NCBI RefSeq assembly: GCF_042445055.1
Contig: NZ_CP170339.1
Location: 434,001 to 498,000, forward strand
Direction of reading: 5' to 3'
Source of the DNA: Falsihalocynthiibacter sp042445055
GTDB taxonomy: Bacteria > Pseudomonadota > Alphaproteobacteria > Rhodobacterales > Rhodobacteraceae
Length of the DNA: 64,000 nt
The notes below the pieces were generated by a model. It searched no databases, was not told where the DNA came from, and saw nothing but the letters and a program-made list of their open reading frames with translations. A program made the position numbers and the translations under genes. Below, piece by piece: positions 1 through 8,111 of this stretch (position 1 is its first letter; each line of letters opens with the position of its first letter).

Positions 1-712
1 CCGCTCGTCCATCCAGAAGTACCGCGCCGCCCGTTGAAATGAGGGCGATTGTATTCTTGTCCTTCTCGACCTGTTTAAGGGGAACGATTTCTGCGATCTG
101 GTCAACCATCGCTTGCCGTTGATCCATGAGCGCTGTGGCGTCTCGACCCGCTGCTGTTTGGGCAAGGACCTGTGTGTTGAGGGCTTCGATCTTTTGCAAA
201 CTGTCGTTCAGGAAATTGACTTGTGACGCAATCTCGTTGTCTGCGGTGAGGCGAAGCGACTGGATGTCGTTTGATATCTTGTTGAACTTCGCTGTAACGC
301 CATTCGCCGCCTGAACAACCGCGTTAAGGCGTGGTGTGGAGTCTGGGCGGCTTGCGGCCTCAATCAGGCTGGTTTCGAAGGCGTTAAGCTCTGAGTTGAG
401 AGAGCCGGCATCCTCAGGAATGCCGATGGATTTTTCGAGTTCTGTGAGGAACTCAGAGATGACCGAAGCGTTGCCTAACTCGGCCTGTGATACGCGCCGA
501 TCGGCAAGGAGGCTTGGGTCCACATTTCGGTAAACGCCCTCTACAAGGACGCCCGCACCGTTGCCTCCCAACGATTGCGAGGACAGTGAAATTTCGCGCG
601 TTGCGTACCCCTCGGTGAGGGAGTTCGCGATGTTTGAGGAAACCACTTGCGCAGCACGAGAGGAGGCGGTCAGGCCGCTTAATGCATTTGAAAACGATGA
701 CGTTAAGCTCAT
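1..712 (-). CDS. flgK: Flagellar hook-associated protein FlgK, 3' part cut by window edge
   Basis: FlgK is the first hook-filament junction protein; it caps the hook outside the cell and joins it to the filament. About 237 N-terminal residues are visible, and the reading frame runs off the left window edge. The N-terminus (MSLTSSFSNALSGLTASSRA, then VVSSNIANSLTEGYATREI) is the rod/hook axial-family helix with its NIAN-x-T-x-GY motif. A long helical region rich in Leu/Asn/Gln follows, as usual for FlgK. The ATG at 712 is preceded by GAGAGGATAGGCA. It lies 26 nt downstream of the flgE stop, so the two are probably co-transcribed. Family call is firm; the C-terminal half cannot be assessed. Confidence 0.9.
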   Translation of the reverse strand, partial: MSLTSSFSNALSGLTASSRAAQVVSSNIANSLTEGYATREISLSSQSLGGNGAGVLVEGVYRNVDPSLLADRRVSQAELGNASVISEFLTELEKSIGIPEDAGSLNSELNAFETSLIEAASRPDSTPRLNAVVQAANGVTAKFNKISNDIQSLRLTADNEIASQVNFLNDSLQKIEALNTQVLAQTAAGRDATALMDQRQAMVDQIAEIVPLKQVEKDKNTIALISTGGAVLLDGRA

Positions 713-738
713 TGCCTATCCTCTCGGGCCGCCACAAA

Positions 739-2043
739 TTATCGCTTGATGTTGGTTGTCTCTTGCAACATCTCGTCGACGGTTTGGATAACCTTGGCAT
801 TCGACGAATAGGCGCGCTGGGTTTGGATAAGGTTCGTCAGTTCACCCGCGACATCCGTTGTGGACCCCTCGCGAGAGAAACCAGACACCTCTCCCGTAGG
901 CCCATCACCAGCGTCCCAGAGAAAGAAAGAACCGGAATTAGGCGAGACCTGAAAGGCTTGGTTGTTCAAGGAAGTCAATGCGTTCGGGTTTGCCACGTCG
1001 ACGAGCGGCACCTGATAGATCGTGCGCGTAAAGCCCGTGTCATAGGTCGCGTTGATATAGCCGCCAGAGTCGATCTCTACCGAGGTGAGGTTGCCCACGG
1101 GCGATCCATCCTTGGTAATTGATGTGGGTGCGAAGTTATCGGAAAGCTGGGTGAGGCCGTTCGGATCCCCCAGCCGTCCGATTGTCATTTCAAGGGCACC
1201 ACCGCCGACGGTGAGGTCAAGTGTACCGTCAGCTGCGTTATATGCGCCGCCCGATACAACGGAAACGGACTGGAGCGTTCCGCCGTTCGCGCGGCTTGCG
1301 TCGAAGGTTAACGTATATTCACCGATTGTGGCGCCAGCGAGCGCGGAGTCGGTGATGACCATGGTCCATTGGTTAGAAGCACCAGAAGTGGGCACCGTTG
1401 GTTCGAAAGTCACGCCAAGCGATTCCGATGTACCAAGATTTCCGAAATATTCGACAGACAGAGGAAGAATGTCGCCTGAAGCGCCAACTTCGGTCTCGGT
1501 TGCTGGTAGGTTTACGCCCAAATTCAAAGCTGTGGTTGGGTCGCCAGCCGATTGGTTTACGTTAATTACAACGGGTTCTAACCCCGTCACTGTATCCCGC
1601 GCATTTGTTGGGATTGTGCCATCGGCGTCGGCTGGCCAACCCAATAGCACAAGACCAGTTTCATTCTTGAGAACGCCATTTGAATCCGTGCGGAAGGACC
1701 CCGTTGTCGTCATCATCATTGGCTCTTCGCCAGATGCGGAAAGCGACACTTCGGACGTGACCGGCAACATGCCGCGCCCTGAAACCGCGATATCAAGCGG
1801 GTGACTTGTGCCAATCAGTGGTCCGCGCTCGTCAATAAGGCGGTTGGTCGTTGCCCGAACGCCACCCGCGGAATACGCGCCCGCGCCTGGTTCGCCGTTA
1901 ATAACAAATGATTGAAACGCCGCCGTTGCGCGCTTGTAGCCATATGTTCCAGAGTTCGCGATATTGTCCGAGATTGTTGCCAATCGCGTTGCGTTTGCAC
2001 TTAGGCCCGCGACCCCAGCACTTAGGGAAGAAGATATTGTCAT
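739..2043 (-). CDS. flgE: Flagellar hook protein FlgE
   Basis: FlgE polymerises into the flagellar hook, exported by the flagellar type III apparatus. The 434-aa product has both axial-family ends: the N-terminal motif SDNIANSGTYGYKRA (about residues 26-40) and a C-terminal helix with LIQTQRAYSSNAKVIQT (about 403-420). A variable Thr/Ser/Gly-rich beta middle domain (about 90-340) lies between, the size expected for a hook rather than a rod protein. No signal peptide, as expected. An AAAGGCGC ribosome site precedes the ATG. Gene order motB-flgE-flgK is typical of Rhodobacterales. A CtrA-like site lies at 2103-2117, about 60 nt upstream of the start. Confidence 0.93.
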   Translation of the reverse strand: MTISSSLSAGVAGLSANATRLATISDNIANSGTYGYKRATAAFQSFVINGEPGAGAYSAGGVRATTNRLIDERGPLIGTSHPLDIAVSGRGMLPVTSEVSLSASGEEPMMMTTTGSFRTDSNGVLKNETGLVLLGWPADADGTIPTNARDTVTGLEPVVINVNQSAGDPTTALNLGVNLPATETEVGASGDILPLSVEYFGNLGTSESLGVTFEPTVPTSGASNQWTMVITDSALAGATIGEYTLTFDASRANGGTLQSVSVVSGGAYNAADGTLDLTVGGGALEMTIGRLGDPNGLTQLSDNFAPTSITKDGSPVGNLTSVEIDSGGYINATYDTGFTRTIYQVPLVDVANPNALTSLNNQAFQVSPNSGSFFLWDAGDGPTGEVSGFSREGSTTDVAGELTNLIQTQRAYSSNAKVIQTVDEMLQETTNIKR

Positions 2044-2102
2044 AAAATGCGCCTTTCTGCTGCACTGACCACTCGTCTGAGAAACAGGCTACACGCGCTT
2101 AC

Positions 2103-2117
2103 TTAACGCCTCCCTAA
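2103..2117. promoter_or_regulatory. CtrA-like binding site upstream of flgE
   Basis: The sequence TTAA-N7-CTAA (TTAG-N7-TTAA on the minus strand) differs by one base from the alphaproteobacterial CtrA consensus TTAA-N7-TTAA. It sits about 60 nt before the flgE ATG. CtrA control of flagellar genes is established in Rhodobacterales; binding here is inferred from sequence only. Confidence 0.45.
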
Positions 2118-2155
2118 CAATTAAAATGCGTTCTAATTTCGAGATTACGCCTTAT

Positions 2156-2995
2156 TTATATGTCTGATCTAAGGAGGATAAGCTCAAGCCGACCGTTGCT
2201 AACCTCCATTGGATCGGATGAAATCGGCTTGCGAGAAGCGAATCCTGTGACCCGCTGAATGCGTATTTTCTCAAAGCCATGATTCTCTAGCAACTGCCGC
2301 ATCGACATTGCCCGCGCGGTGGAAATGTCCCAAGTGTCATCAATACGCGTAACGATCGGGAGGGCGGGAGTATGCGCCTGAACCGCCAGTTCATTGGTAA
2401 CGAGCCCAAAAACACGAACCAACATTCGCGATATCTGTTGCAGGATTTCGGTGGGATTTTCGGTGCTGGGATCAAAGAGCGGATCGTCCGGTAGATCAAA
2501 AACTTCGATGATCAAACCCTCGTCCGAAACGCGCGTAAGCATATGCGAAAGCGCGTCATTCGCGATCATGGTTTCGCCACCCAACCCAATCAGGGATTGT
2601 TGGATATGGAGTAGCTTTTGATCCTCTTCTTCGCGTGAAAGACGTTCGCTTTCGGCAATTCCTAATGACGACGACTCGAGCATCGGAAGAGGATTAGAGG
2701 CCCCTACGCCGTTATGCGGAAGTGTTTCCTCAGGAAAGGGGCTGTCTCCACCAAAGAAGCTCCCTCCGCCGCCAGAGTTGCGATTAATTGTTATGGTCGG
2801 GTTGAAGTAGTCCGCAATGGCCTTGCGCTGTTTCTCGTTCGTCGCGCCCAAGAGCCACATCAACAGAAAGAACGCCATCATCGCGGTAACGAAATCCGCG
2901 TAGGCGACTTTCCATGCCCCTCCATGATGCCGCGCGGCAATCACTTTCTTGCGCTTAATAATAATCGGACGCTTGTTGTTGCCAACATCGCTCAT
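2156..2995 (-). CDS. motB: Flagellar motor stator protein MotB
   Basis: MotB forms the proton-conducting stator with MotA and anchors it to peptidoglycan. The 279-aa protein has a short basic N-terminus and one membrane segment (about residues 30-50). That segment holds the invariant proton-carrying aspartate D34 in VAYADFVTAMMAFFLLMWLL. A Gly-rich linker follows (about 75-95), then a periplasmic OmpA-like peptidoglycan-binding region (about 150-279) ending in NGRLELILL. The OmpA-like part is divergent but the N-terminus is diagnostic. The ATG has a GAGGTGG ribosome site. motA is not adjacent on the upstream side. A CtrA-like site lies at 3040-3054. Confidence 0.93.
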   Translation of the reverse strand: MSDVGNNKRPIIIKRKKVIAARHHGGAWKVAYADFVTAMMAFFLLMWLLGATNEKQRKAIADYFNPTITINRNSGGGGSFFGGDSPFPEETLPHNGVGASNPLPMLESSSLGIAESERLSREEEDQKLLHIQQSLIGLGGETMIANDALSHMLTRVSDEGLIIEVFDLPDDPLFDPSTENPTEILQQISRMLVRVFGLVTNELAVQAHTPALPIVTRIDDTWDISTARAMSMRQLLENHGFEKIRIQRVTGFASRKPISSDPMEVSNGRLELILLRSDI

Positions 2996-3039
2996 GAAAC
3001 CACCTCACTTTCACCCGCTCTTGGGATAGCAGGTTGCGG

Positions 3040-3054
3040 TGAAGGGGGCGTTAA
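3040..3054. promoter_or_regulatory. CtrA-like binding site upstream of motB
   Basis: On the minus strand this reads TTAA-CGCCCCC-TTCA, one base away from TTAA-N7-TTAA, 45-59 nt before the motB ATG. The first half plus spacer resembles the site before flgE (TTAACGCC in both). Inferred only. Confidence 0.35.
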
Positions 3055-3069
3055 CCTCTCAAATTCAAT

Positions 3070-4284
3070 CTATTTTGATGCGATGGATGTGCCCGCAGCC
3101 CAGCCAGACGACCAAGCCCATTGGAAGTTAAACCCACCAAGCCAGCCTGTTACATCGACCACTTCGCCGATCATATAAAGGCCGCGGACGTCGCGCGCCT
3201 CCATCGTTTTGGAGCTTAAACAGTCGGTATCAACGCCGCCTAACGTGACTTCTGCGGTTCGGTAACCCTCTGTTCCTGTTGGGTAGAGCTCCCATTGGCA
3301 AAGCGCATCATTGATGAATTTCAAGGATTTATCGCTATGGTCCGCTAGATTTCCGGTCAGCTTGAGCTGCTCAGTGAAATATTCGGCCAGTCGGGAGGGG
3401 AGGATAAGTGCGAGGGCGTTGCCAATGGATTTGCGCCCATTGCTTTGGCGCATTTCGCGAAGGTTAGAAAAGATATCCTGATCAGGTAGCAGTTGCACTT
3501 GAATGGCATCTTTCTCGCGCCAATAGCTACTGCTTTGAAGGATCGACGGGCCCGATAAGCCACGGTGCGTAAAGAGCAACCCTTCGCTAAAGCCCGTGCC
3601 ATTCGCCGTGACGCGCGCTGGCACCGACAGACCCGAAAGGCCGCTAAATCCAGCTTTCACATCGTCACCAAAGGTGAGCGGTACGAGGGCAGGGCGGGTT
3701 TCGGTTAACGGCAGGCTAAATTGTTTTGCAATCTGATAGCCCAACCCAGTCGCGCCCATTTTGGGAATGGATTTTCCGCCAGTCGCGACCACAAGCGAGG
3801 CGGCTGTTATGACAGTGCCATCGCCAAGGTTAACAGTAAAACTATCGCCGTTATGACCAACGCTCGAAATACTGGTGTTCAGGAGCATTTCGACGCCTAC
3901 GCGCTTCATTTCGTTGACCAGCATTGCGATGATTTCTTTGGCGGAACTATCACAAAATAGCTGGCCGAGCGTTTTCTCATGCCACGCGATTCCATGAGCG
4001 CTCACCATCTCAATAAAGTCCCACTGCGTGTATCGCTTGAGCGCCGATTTCGCGAAGTGGGGGTTTTGGGAGATGAAATTCTGGGGGCTGCAATGCAAGT
4101 TCGTGAAGTTGCAACGGCCACCGCCTGAAATACGGATTTTCTCGCCGGGTGCTTTGGCATGATCAATAATCAGAACGGACTTACCCGTACTGGCGGCATA
4201 GCGGGCGCACATCATGCCGGCGGCACCTGCACCCAATATGACTGCATCAAATTTCGTAGATTGGCTCATGCCTTGCTGAACCAT
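3070..4284 (-). CDS. HI0933/YhiN-family NAD(P)/FAD-dependent oxidoreductase
   Basis: A 404-aa flavoprotein of the HI0933 (YhiN/BaiN-like) family. The FAD dinucleotide fold is at the N-terminus, with VILGAGAAGMMCARYAA (GxGxxG at residues 18-23). The family signature KIRISGGGRCNFTN follows near residue 50. A second nucleotide contact is VVATGGKSIPKMGATGLGY, and the C-terminal FAD contact is GLYMIGEVVDVTGWLGGFN with FQWAWSSG. Substrate unknown. The start is uncertain: the ATG at 4284 or the ATG at 4269 (MSQST) would both fit. It lies convergently neither with motB nor the CAP gene; all are on the minus strand with modest gaps, so it may be its own unit. Confidence 0.85.
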   Translation of the reverse strand: MVQQGMSQSTKFDAVILGAGAAGMMCARYAASTGKSVLIIDHAKAPGEKIRISGGGRCNFTNLHCSPQNFISQNPHFAKSALKRYTQWDFIEMVSAHGIAWHEKTLGQLFCDSSAKEIIAMLVNEMKRVGVEMLLNTSISSVGHNGDSFTVNLGDGTVITAASLVVATGGKSIPKMGATGLGYQIAKQFSLPLTETRPALVPLTFGDDVKAGFSGLSGLSVPARVTANGTGFSEGLLFTHRGLSGPSILQSSSYWREKDAIQVQLLPDQDIFSNLREMRQSNGRKSIGNALALILPSRLAEYFTEQLKLTGNLADHSDKSLKFINDALCQWELYPTGTEGYRTAEVTLGGVDTDCLSSKTMEARDVRGLYMIGEVVDVTGWLGGFNFQWAWSSGWAAGTSIASK

Positions 4285-4311
4285 AGCTACGGAACTATTG
4301 CAAGTGGGGGA

Positions 4312-4941
4312 TTAACCCATGAAATTCTGAGTAAGGTAGATTGAGCCGCAATATTTTCCGCTCTTGTCCAATGCGGCGGCGGCACCAGTGAGGCGCATAT
4401 TGCCATCCATTAGATTTTTGCGGTGGCTCGGCGATTCCGCCCAGAGGCGCACCGCAGCTCGTGCTAGGGTTGCATAGCTGTGCGGCTGAATTGGGCGGCC
4501 CTTTGCGTCGGCGAATTGGCACCTGCTTGCGTCCTTGACGAAGAACTGCTTCCCAGCAAGCTGATAGCGATACATGCGGCTAATATTTTCGGAGCCTGTT
4601 CTGAATTTTAGACCAGTGCCCTTGATCCGCGCGCTGGGCGAAGATTGCCCGGCCAAGCTTGATCTATGCGAGAGCTTGCGAGATTTTGCCATCCACCGCG
4701 AATGCTTTGACGCAGCCCGAACGAGCCGCGTTTCCCCTTTGAGGGGGGCAAGTCCTGCACGACAACGCGTGTAATTCACTTCGATCAAGACCGCGCGGTC
4801 CAATAGAGCCTGACTGATCTTTCCAGACGCAGGAATCGCATACTCTGTTCCTGCAACCTTGGGGCGAGAACACGCAAAAGCGGATGTAGCGGTGACCGTA
4901 GCGATCGCGAAGGCAATACTGATAGAACGCAAAAACTTCAT
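4312..4941 (-). CDS. Secreted CAP-domain (SCP/PR1-type) protein
   Basis: A 209-aa exported protein. A signal peptide (MKFLRSISIAFAIATVTATS, then AFAC) is followed by a bacterial CAP/cysteine-rich-secretory domain. Visible features are the helix IEVNYTRCRAGLAPLKGETRLVRAA cut short here to its core NYTRCRAGLAPL, then KHSRWMAKSRKLSHRS, and near the C-terminus LWAESPSHRKNLMDGNM, the SPxHRxNLm motif typical of bacterial YkwD-like CAP proteins. Function of these proteins in bacteria is mostly unknown. Located between a flavoprotein and a polysaccharide export gene on the same strand; no clear operon partner. Confidence 0.8.
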   Translation of the reverse strand: MKFLRSISIAFAIATVTATSAFACSRPKVAGTEYAIPASGKISQALLDRAVLIEVNYTRCRAGLAPLKGETRLVRAASKHSRWMAKSRKLSHRSSLAGQSSPSARIKGTGLKFRTGSENISRMYRYQLAGKQFFVKDASRCQFADAKGRPIQPHSYATLARAAVRLWAESPSHRKNLMDGNMRLTGAAAALDKSGKYCGSIYLTQNFMG

Positions 4942-5034
4942 ACGGCTTCATACTTCCAAATTTAGACACTCACATCGAAACATGAGAAACAGCCAAAAAT
5001 TGGGCGAAAATGCGCCAACTCGATTGGATTCTAT

Positions 5035-6141
5035 CTAGTTTGCGACCGCTGCAATCCCGATGAGTGCGCTAAAGAACCCAACAACCGTACCTGCGGCAGT
5101 TACGAAGGACTCAGTAGCAAGCACGACATCTCCAGGTTGAATTTCGAACTTGCCCGCACTGAAAATACCGTCAGCATGGGTGAGGTCGATGCTAAAGACC
5201 ACCTGATCATGCGATGGCCCCGTGCCGTCGGTGCGAACTGCGGAGCTTGGATAGTTGCGAAGGATCAGAACACCCTCTGGATCGGCACGCAGGTCGAGTA
5301 GGCCACCCATTAAGGAAAGCGCATCAAGCGCCGAGATTCTGTCTTTGTTAAAGTAAACGGTCGCCTCGTTGCTTGCCGCGCCGAGCGCGATAAACGAACG
5401 CTGATCACGGTCCACGATAACTTTGTCACCACCGCGCAAAGTCGTATCGAGGCTTGAATTTTCATACAGTCTAGTGAGCGATGTGCCATATGTGTTGTTG
5501 CCACGAACCAAGCGGACCTGCGGGTTCGGGATGTCAGGGTCAACACCACCACCTGCGGCGAGTAGGCTCAGGATCGTAAAGTTCCGGTCCGGTAGTGGGA
5601 AGTTTCCGGCGTTCAGCACACCACCAACAAGATCGACAGAGTTCCTGCGACCGGATGTATGGGAAATCTGAACTTGCGCCGAGGGGATCAACGACGCGAT
5701 CCGCGACTGCAGTTCCTTGCGGGCACCATCGGGCGTGAGTCCTGTCACCAGAACTTCGCCCACATAGGGTACGAAAATCGTTCCGCTCGGTGAAACAACG
5801 AGGTTAAGAAGCGGGGTAGATTTTTGCTCTGGCGAACTGATCAGGGAATTGTCCCCGCTGTCCCAAATCTGAAGGTTCATGACATCGCCGGCCGCGATAA
5901 CCTGACTTGCAGGGCCGGCTTGGCGTGAAATCCACGAATAGGAACGCGAGCTATGATTGCTGGGCCAGTTTGCGAACCTCGGAAGGAAGTCGCGGGAAAC
6001 AACGTGGAGCGCAAAAGGGGCGTCCTCGGCTCCGGCGCCTTGAACGACTTCGCTCGAAATCGCAGCGCCGCGAGGGAGCGAACAGCCAATAAGCGTCAGG
6101 CCAAGTATCACAAATGAAACGACGCGTAGCAGTCTGCTCAT
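5035..6141 (-). CDS. Polysaccharide export lipoprotein, Wza/KpsD-like
   Basis: A 368-aa outer-membrane polysaccharide export protein. The signal peptide ends in a lipobox with Cys20 (LGLTLIGCSLPRG). The polysaccharide export domain (about residues 85-180) contains AGDVMNLQIWDSG and VSPSGTIFVPYVGEVLVTGL. One or two SLBB-like modules follow (VDLVGGVLNAGNFPLP; LRGGDKVIVDRDQRSFIALG). The C-terminus has a hydrophobic stretch (TAAGTVVGFFSALIGIAAVA), consistent with the amphipathic barrel helix of Wza-type proteins. It sits divergently from a phosphoglycosyl transferase and near yjbF/yjbH, so it likely exports the polymer made by that locus. AGGGACG precedes the ATG. The matching Wzc-type kinase is not in the window. 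Confidence 0.88.
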   Translation of the reverse strand: MSRLLRVVSFVILGLTLIGCSLPRGAAISSEVVQGAGAEDAPFALHVVSRDFLPRFANWPSNHSSRSYSWISRQAGPASQVIAAGDVMNLQIWDSGDNSLISSPEQKSTPLLNLVVSPSGTIFVPYVGEVLVTGLTPDGARKELQSRIASLIPSAQVQISHTSGRRNSVDLVGGVLNAGNFPLPDRNFTILSLLAAGGGVDPDIPNPQVRLVRGNNTYGTSLTRLYENSSLDTTLRGGDKVIVDRDQRSFIALGAASNEATVYFNKDRISALDALSLMGGLLDLRADPEGVLILRNYPSSAVRTDGTGPSHDQVVFSIDLTHADGIFSAGKFEIQPGDVVLATESFVTAAGTVVGFFSALIGIAAVAN

Positions 6142-6203
6142 TATTCGTCCCCTAAAGTAACCTAAGTCAAATCGCTAGGTTCATTCTTATAGTTATGGTG
6201 TAG

Positions 6204-6219
6204 CACAGCATTCTGTGCA
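6204..6219. repeat. Inverted repeat GCACAG-N4-CTGTGC, possible operator
   Basis: A perfect palindrome with 6-bp arms and a 4-bp spacer lies 63 nt upstream of the export lipoprotein start, in the divergent promoter region. The size suits a dimeric regulator. No regulator gene lies next to it and the family cannot be named. Confidence 0.4.
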
Positions 6220-6382
6220 GCGACGCTGTATTGCCACAGGATACTGCGCATCAAGCACAGGTCAACTCCAACAATCACTAGATAGCCTGTTTTACGGTCG
6301 TTTCGGGATAAAACATCACAATCCGTTTGTCTTGGCTAATCGTAGCAATTCACGGATGTTTATTCTTCTGAGTTGAGATCAT

Positions 6383-6454
6383 ATGAAAAATACGCCAAAA
6401 CAATTCAAATGCACCCAAGCGAGCGGCTTGATCGTGCTTGAGGGAGAGATTTGA
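6383..6454 (+). CDS. Possible 23-aa leader peptide abutting the sugar transferase
   Basis: A 23-codon frame (MKNTPKQFKCTQASGLIVLE, then GEI) starts at an ATG at 6383. Its TGA stop (6452-6454) touches the GTG start of the next gene. The ribosome site for the next gene (AGGGAGAG) lies inside this frame, so translational coupling is possible. An open frame this short can arise by chance and its own ribosome site is weak. Confidence 0.2.
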   Translation: MKNTPKQFKCTQASGLIVLEGEI

Positions 6455-7060
6455 GTGACTTGGCAAAAACGTTTTCTGGATATTTCACTCTCCTGCCTCT
6501 GTATCCTGATATTTGCCATCCCGTTCATAGTGTTACTTGTTGTTTTGCTCGTCCTTCAAGGGCGACCGATTTTCTATGTTTCGGAGCGGATGAAAACCCC
6601 AACACAGGGCTTTATGCTGTGGAAACTACGGAGCATGGAGGTATCGACATCCAATTCCGGTGTGACAGGCGGGGATAAAAAAAAGCGCTATACGCGATTT
6701 GGACACCAGCTTAGAAAATTCAGACTGGATGAATTTCCACAGGTTTGGAATGTATTGCGTGGCGACATGAGCATTGTCGGCCCACGGCCACCGCTTCGGA
6801 ATTATGTTGAAGATTATCCCGAGTTATATGCCGAAGTGCTAAAGGCAAGACCGGGGATTACGGGCCTCGCCACGCTCACCTATCATCAGCACGAAACCAA
6901 AATTCTGGCACGATGCAAGACTGCGAAGCAAACAGATGCCGCGTATCGAAAGCGCTGTATTCCACAGAAGGCGCGCCTTGATCTGATCTATCAAGAACAC
7001 CAATCCATATGCTTCGATGTATCTATTTTGTGGAAAACCTTGGCCAAGGTTCTGCGCTAG
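6455..7060 (+). CDS. PglC/WcaJ-type phosphoglycosyl transferase (bacterial sugar transferase)
   Basis: A 201-aa monotopic phosphoglycosyl transferase, the enzyme class that moves a phospho-sugar from a UDP-sugar to undecaprenyl phosphate to start surface glycan assembly. It has one N-terminal hydrophobic re-entrant helix (about residues 11-36), the basic stretch GDKKKRYTRFGHQLRKFRLD, the catalytic Asp-Glu dyad D92-E93 (RLDEFPQVWNVLRGDMSIVG) and the GPRPP motif. A C-terminal helix contains ARPGITGLATLTY. The length matches small PglC-type enzymes, not the larger WbaP/WcaJ with extra membrane segments. Start is GTG at 6455 with AGGGAGAG upstream. No glycosyltransferases, flippase or polymerase adjoin it, which is unusual. 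Terminator at 7086-7114. Confidence 0.9.
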   Translation: MTWQKRFLDISLSCLCILIFAIPFIVLLVVLLVLQGRPIFYVSERMKTPTQGFMLWKLRSMEVSTSNSGVTGGDKKKRYTRFGHQLRKFRLDEFPQVWNVLRGDMSIVGPRPPLRNYVEDYPELYAEVLKARPGITGLATLTYHQHETKILARCKTAKQTDAAYRKRCIPQKARLDLIYQEHQSICFDVSILWKTLAKVLR

Positions 7061-7085
7061 GTCGCAAAAGCAATAGCCCAAATAA

Positions 7086-7114
7086 AAAGCGGACCCCCAA
7101 AAGGGGTCCGCTTT
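7086..7114. terminator. Bidirectional rho-independent terminator
   Basis: A perfect 12-bp stem (arms 7086-7097 and 7103-7114, CAAAA loop) lies between two converging genes. It has an A-run on its left side and a T-rich right side, so it can serve both the sugar transferase (+) and the small exported-protein gene (-). Confidence 0.85.
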
Positions 7115-7170
7115 CTTATGAAACCAATCTAACCGGCGAACCGAATAGATTGAAATTCAAAATGTATGTC

Positions 7171-7374
7171 TTAGGTGTCGTCGTCAGAGTTAGCTGCAAG
7201 AGCTGCTGCCAACAAAACGAGACCGCCAAGAATCAATACTGCACGACCGCCAGTGTTGGATTCTTCTACGAATACTTCTGGCATTGGCTCTTCAACGACA
7301 ACTTCTGGGCTGCCGGCGAATGCTGAAGTGGCGGAAAGCGCCAAAACAGCTGTGAGTGCTGTAATTTTTTTCAT
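7171..7374 (-). CDS. Small exported protein with C-terminal membrane segment (YjbE-like position)
   Basis: A 67-aa protein. A signal peptide (MKKITALTAVLALSATSAFA) is followed by an acidic Val/Glu/Pro stretch (VVVEEPMPEVFVEE), a hydrophobic segment of about 18 residues (AVLILGGLVLLAAALA), and an acidic tail (NSDDDT). The start at 7374 is favoured over an in-frame ATG 24 nt upstream because GGAG lies 6 nt before it. It follows yjbH and yjbF on the same strand after an 80-nt gap. E. coli yjbEFGH also has a small secreted member (yjbE), but sequence similarity to it is not evident. A role in exopolysaccharide export is inferred from position only. Confidence 0.65.
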   Translation of the reverse strand: MKKITALTAVLALSATSAFAGSPEVVVEEPMPEVFVEESNTGGRAVLILGGLVLLAAALAANSDDDT

Positions 7375-7454
7375 GTTAGCTCCATTTAATATGTGCACGT
7401 ACGCAGGAAAAGCATATCGTGCGTTGGGTTTACGGTAAAGTTAAATTCTGCTGG

Positions 7455-8111
7455 CTACTCCAAAATCTTCAATAGTGACACATAACCAACAGTTTCGGAC
7501 ACATACTGACGAGATTGGCGAATAATTCCGCTAGAATCAAGCCAATAGTCGTTTTTGAAGGACAATTCGCCCGATTCGCATGATTCGCTGTAGTGCTTGG
7601 TTTGATAAGTTTTGATGATCACCGGCGTGGTTTCCGATCCAACAAACTTCCAATTACAGGCAAAATTCTGGCCTACAACGTTGTCATCGCCGTCCAGGTA
7701 GTAGTGCGTTCTTGCTTGTGAGCCAGAGCTGGCAGCCCGCGAAGGAACACTCGCGGAAACGAGATCCTGGCCAAGGCCTTTGGTGCCTGTCAGGAAACCA
7801 TTTCGAAAGATGAATGAAGTGTCGTCAGAAGTCCGCCACGTCTTATAACCTTTGTTATTGGCCTGATATGCGAGGAAACCCATACCCTGTGTTTCTTCGA
7901 TCACCACAACGATCAATGGCTTGGTGTTTGTTTCAATCCAAGACAAATCGCGGGCTGCGGGGGCCGCGCCTTCTTCGGGTTTGTCGATATACTTGGCTTT
8001 CAAATCCTCATAGACCGCAGAGCCAAATGTCTCCTCGCGTTCTTCGGATCCACAGGCGGCAAGCGCCAACAGGCAAACGCCGAGGGAAAGTCTGCGCAAA
8101 GTCTTGTTCAT
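7455..8111 (-). CDS. yjbF: YjbF/GfcB-family exopolysaccharide lipoprotein
   Basis: A 218-aa lipoprotein of the YjbF/GfcB family, linked to group 4 capsule or yjb exopolysaccharide production. The signal peptide ends at lipobox Cys20 (GVCLLALAACGSEE). The body has family-like segments: TKPLIVVVIEETQGMGFLA, TWRTSDDTSFIFRNGFLTGT, and ACNWKFVGSE followed by YSESC. Cys pairs in the last part may form a disulfide. The ATG overlaps the stop of yjbH by 4 nt (ATGA), so the two are translationally coupled, which supports the assignment. Confidence is good for the family; the molecular function of the family is not settled. Confidence 0.85.
   Translation of the reverse strand: MNKTLRRLSLGVCLLALAACGSEEREETFGSAVYEDLKAKYIDKPEEGAAPAARDLSWIETNTKPLIVVVIEETQGMGFLAYQANNKGYKTWRTSDDTSFIFRNGFLTGTKGLGQDLVSASVPSRAASSGSQARTHYYLDGDDNVVGQNFACNWKFVGSETTPVIIKTYQTKHYSESCESGELSFKNDYWLDSSGIIRQSRQYVSETVGYVSLLKILE

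Larger units (their letters stand above)
6142..6454. other. Divergent intergenic region, Wza-like / sugar transferase
   Basis: This 313-nt AT-richer gap should hold both divergent promoters. It contains a perfect 6-bp-arm inverted repeat at 6204-6219 and a possible 23-codon ORF at 6383-6454 that ends exactly where the sugar transferase starts. No RNA gene recognised. Confidence 0.6.
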
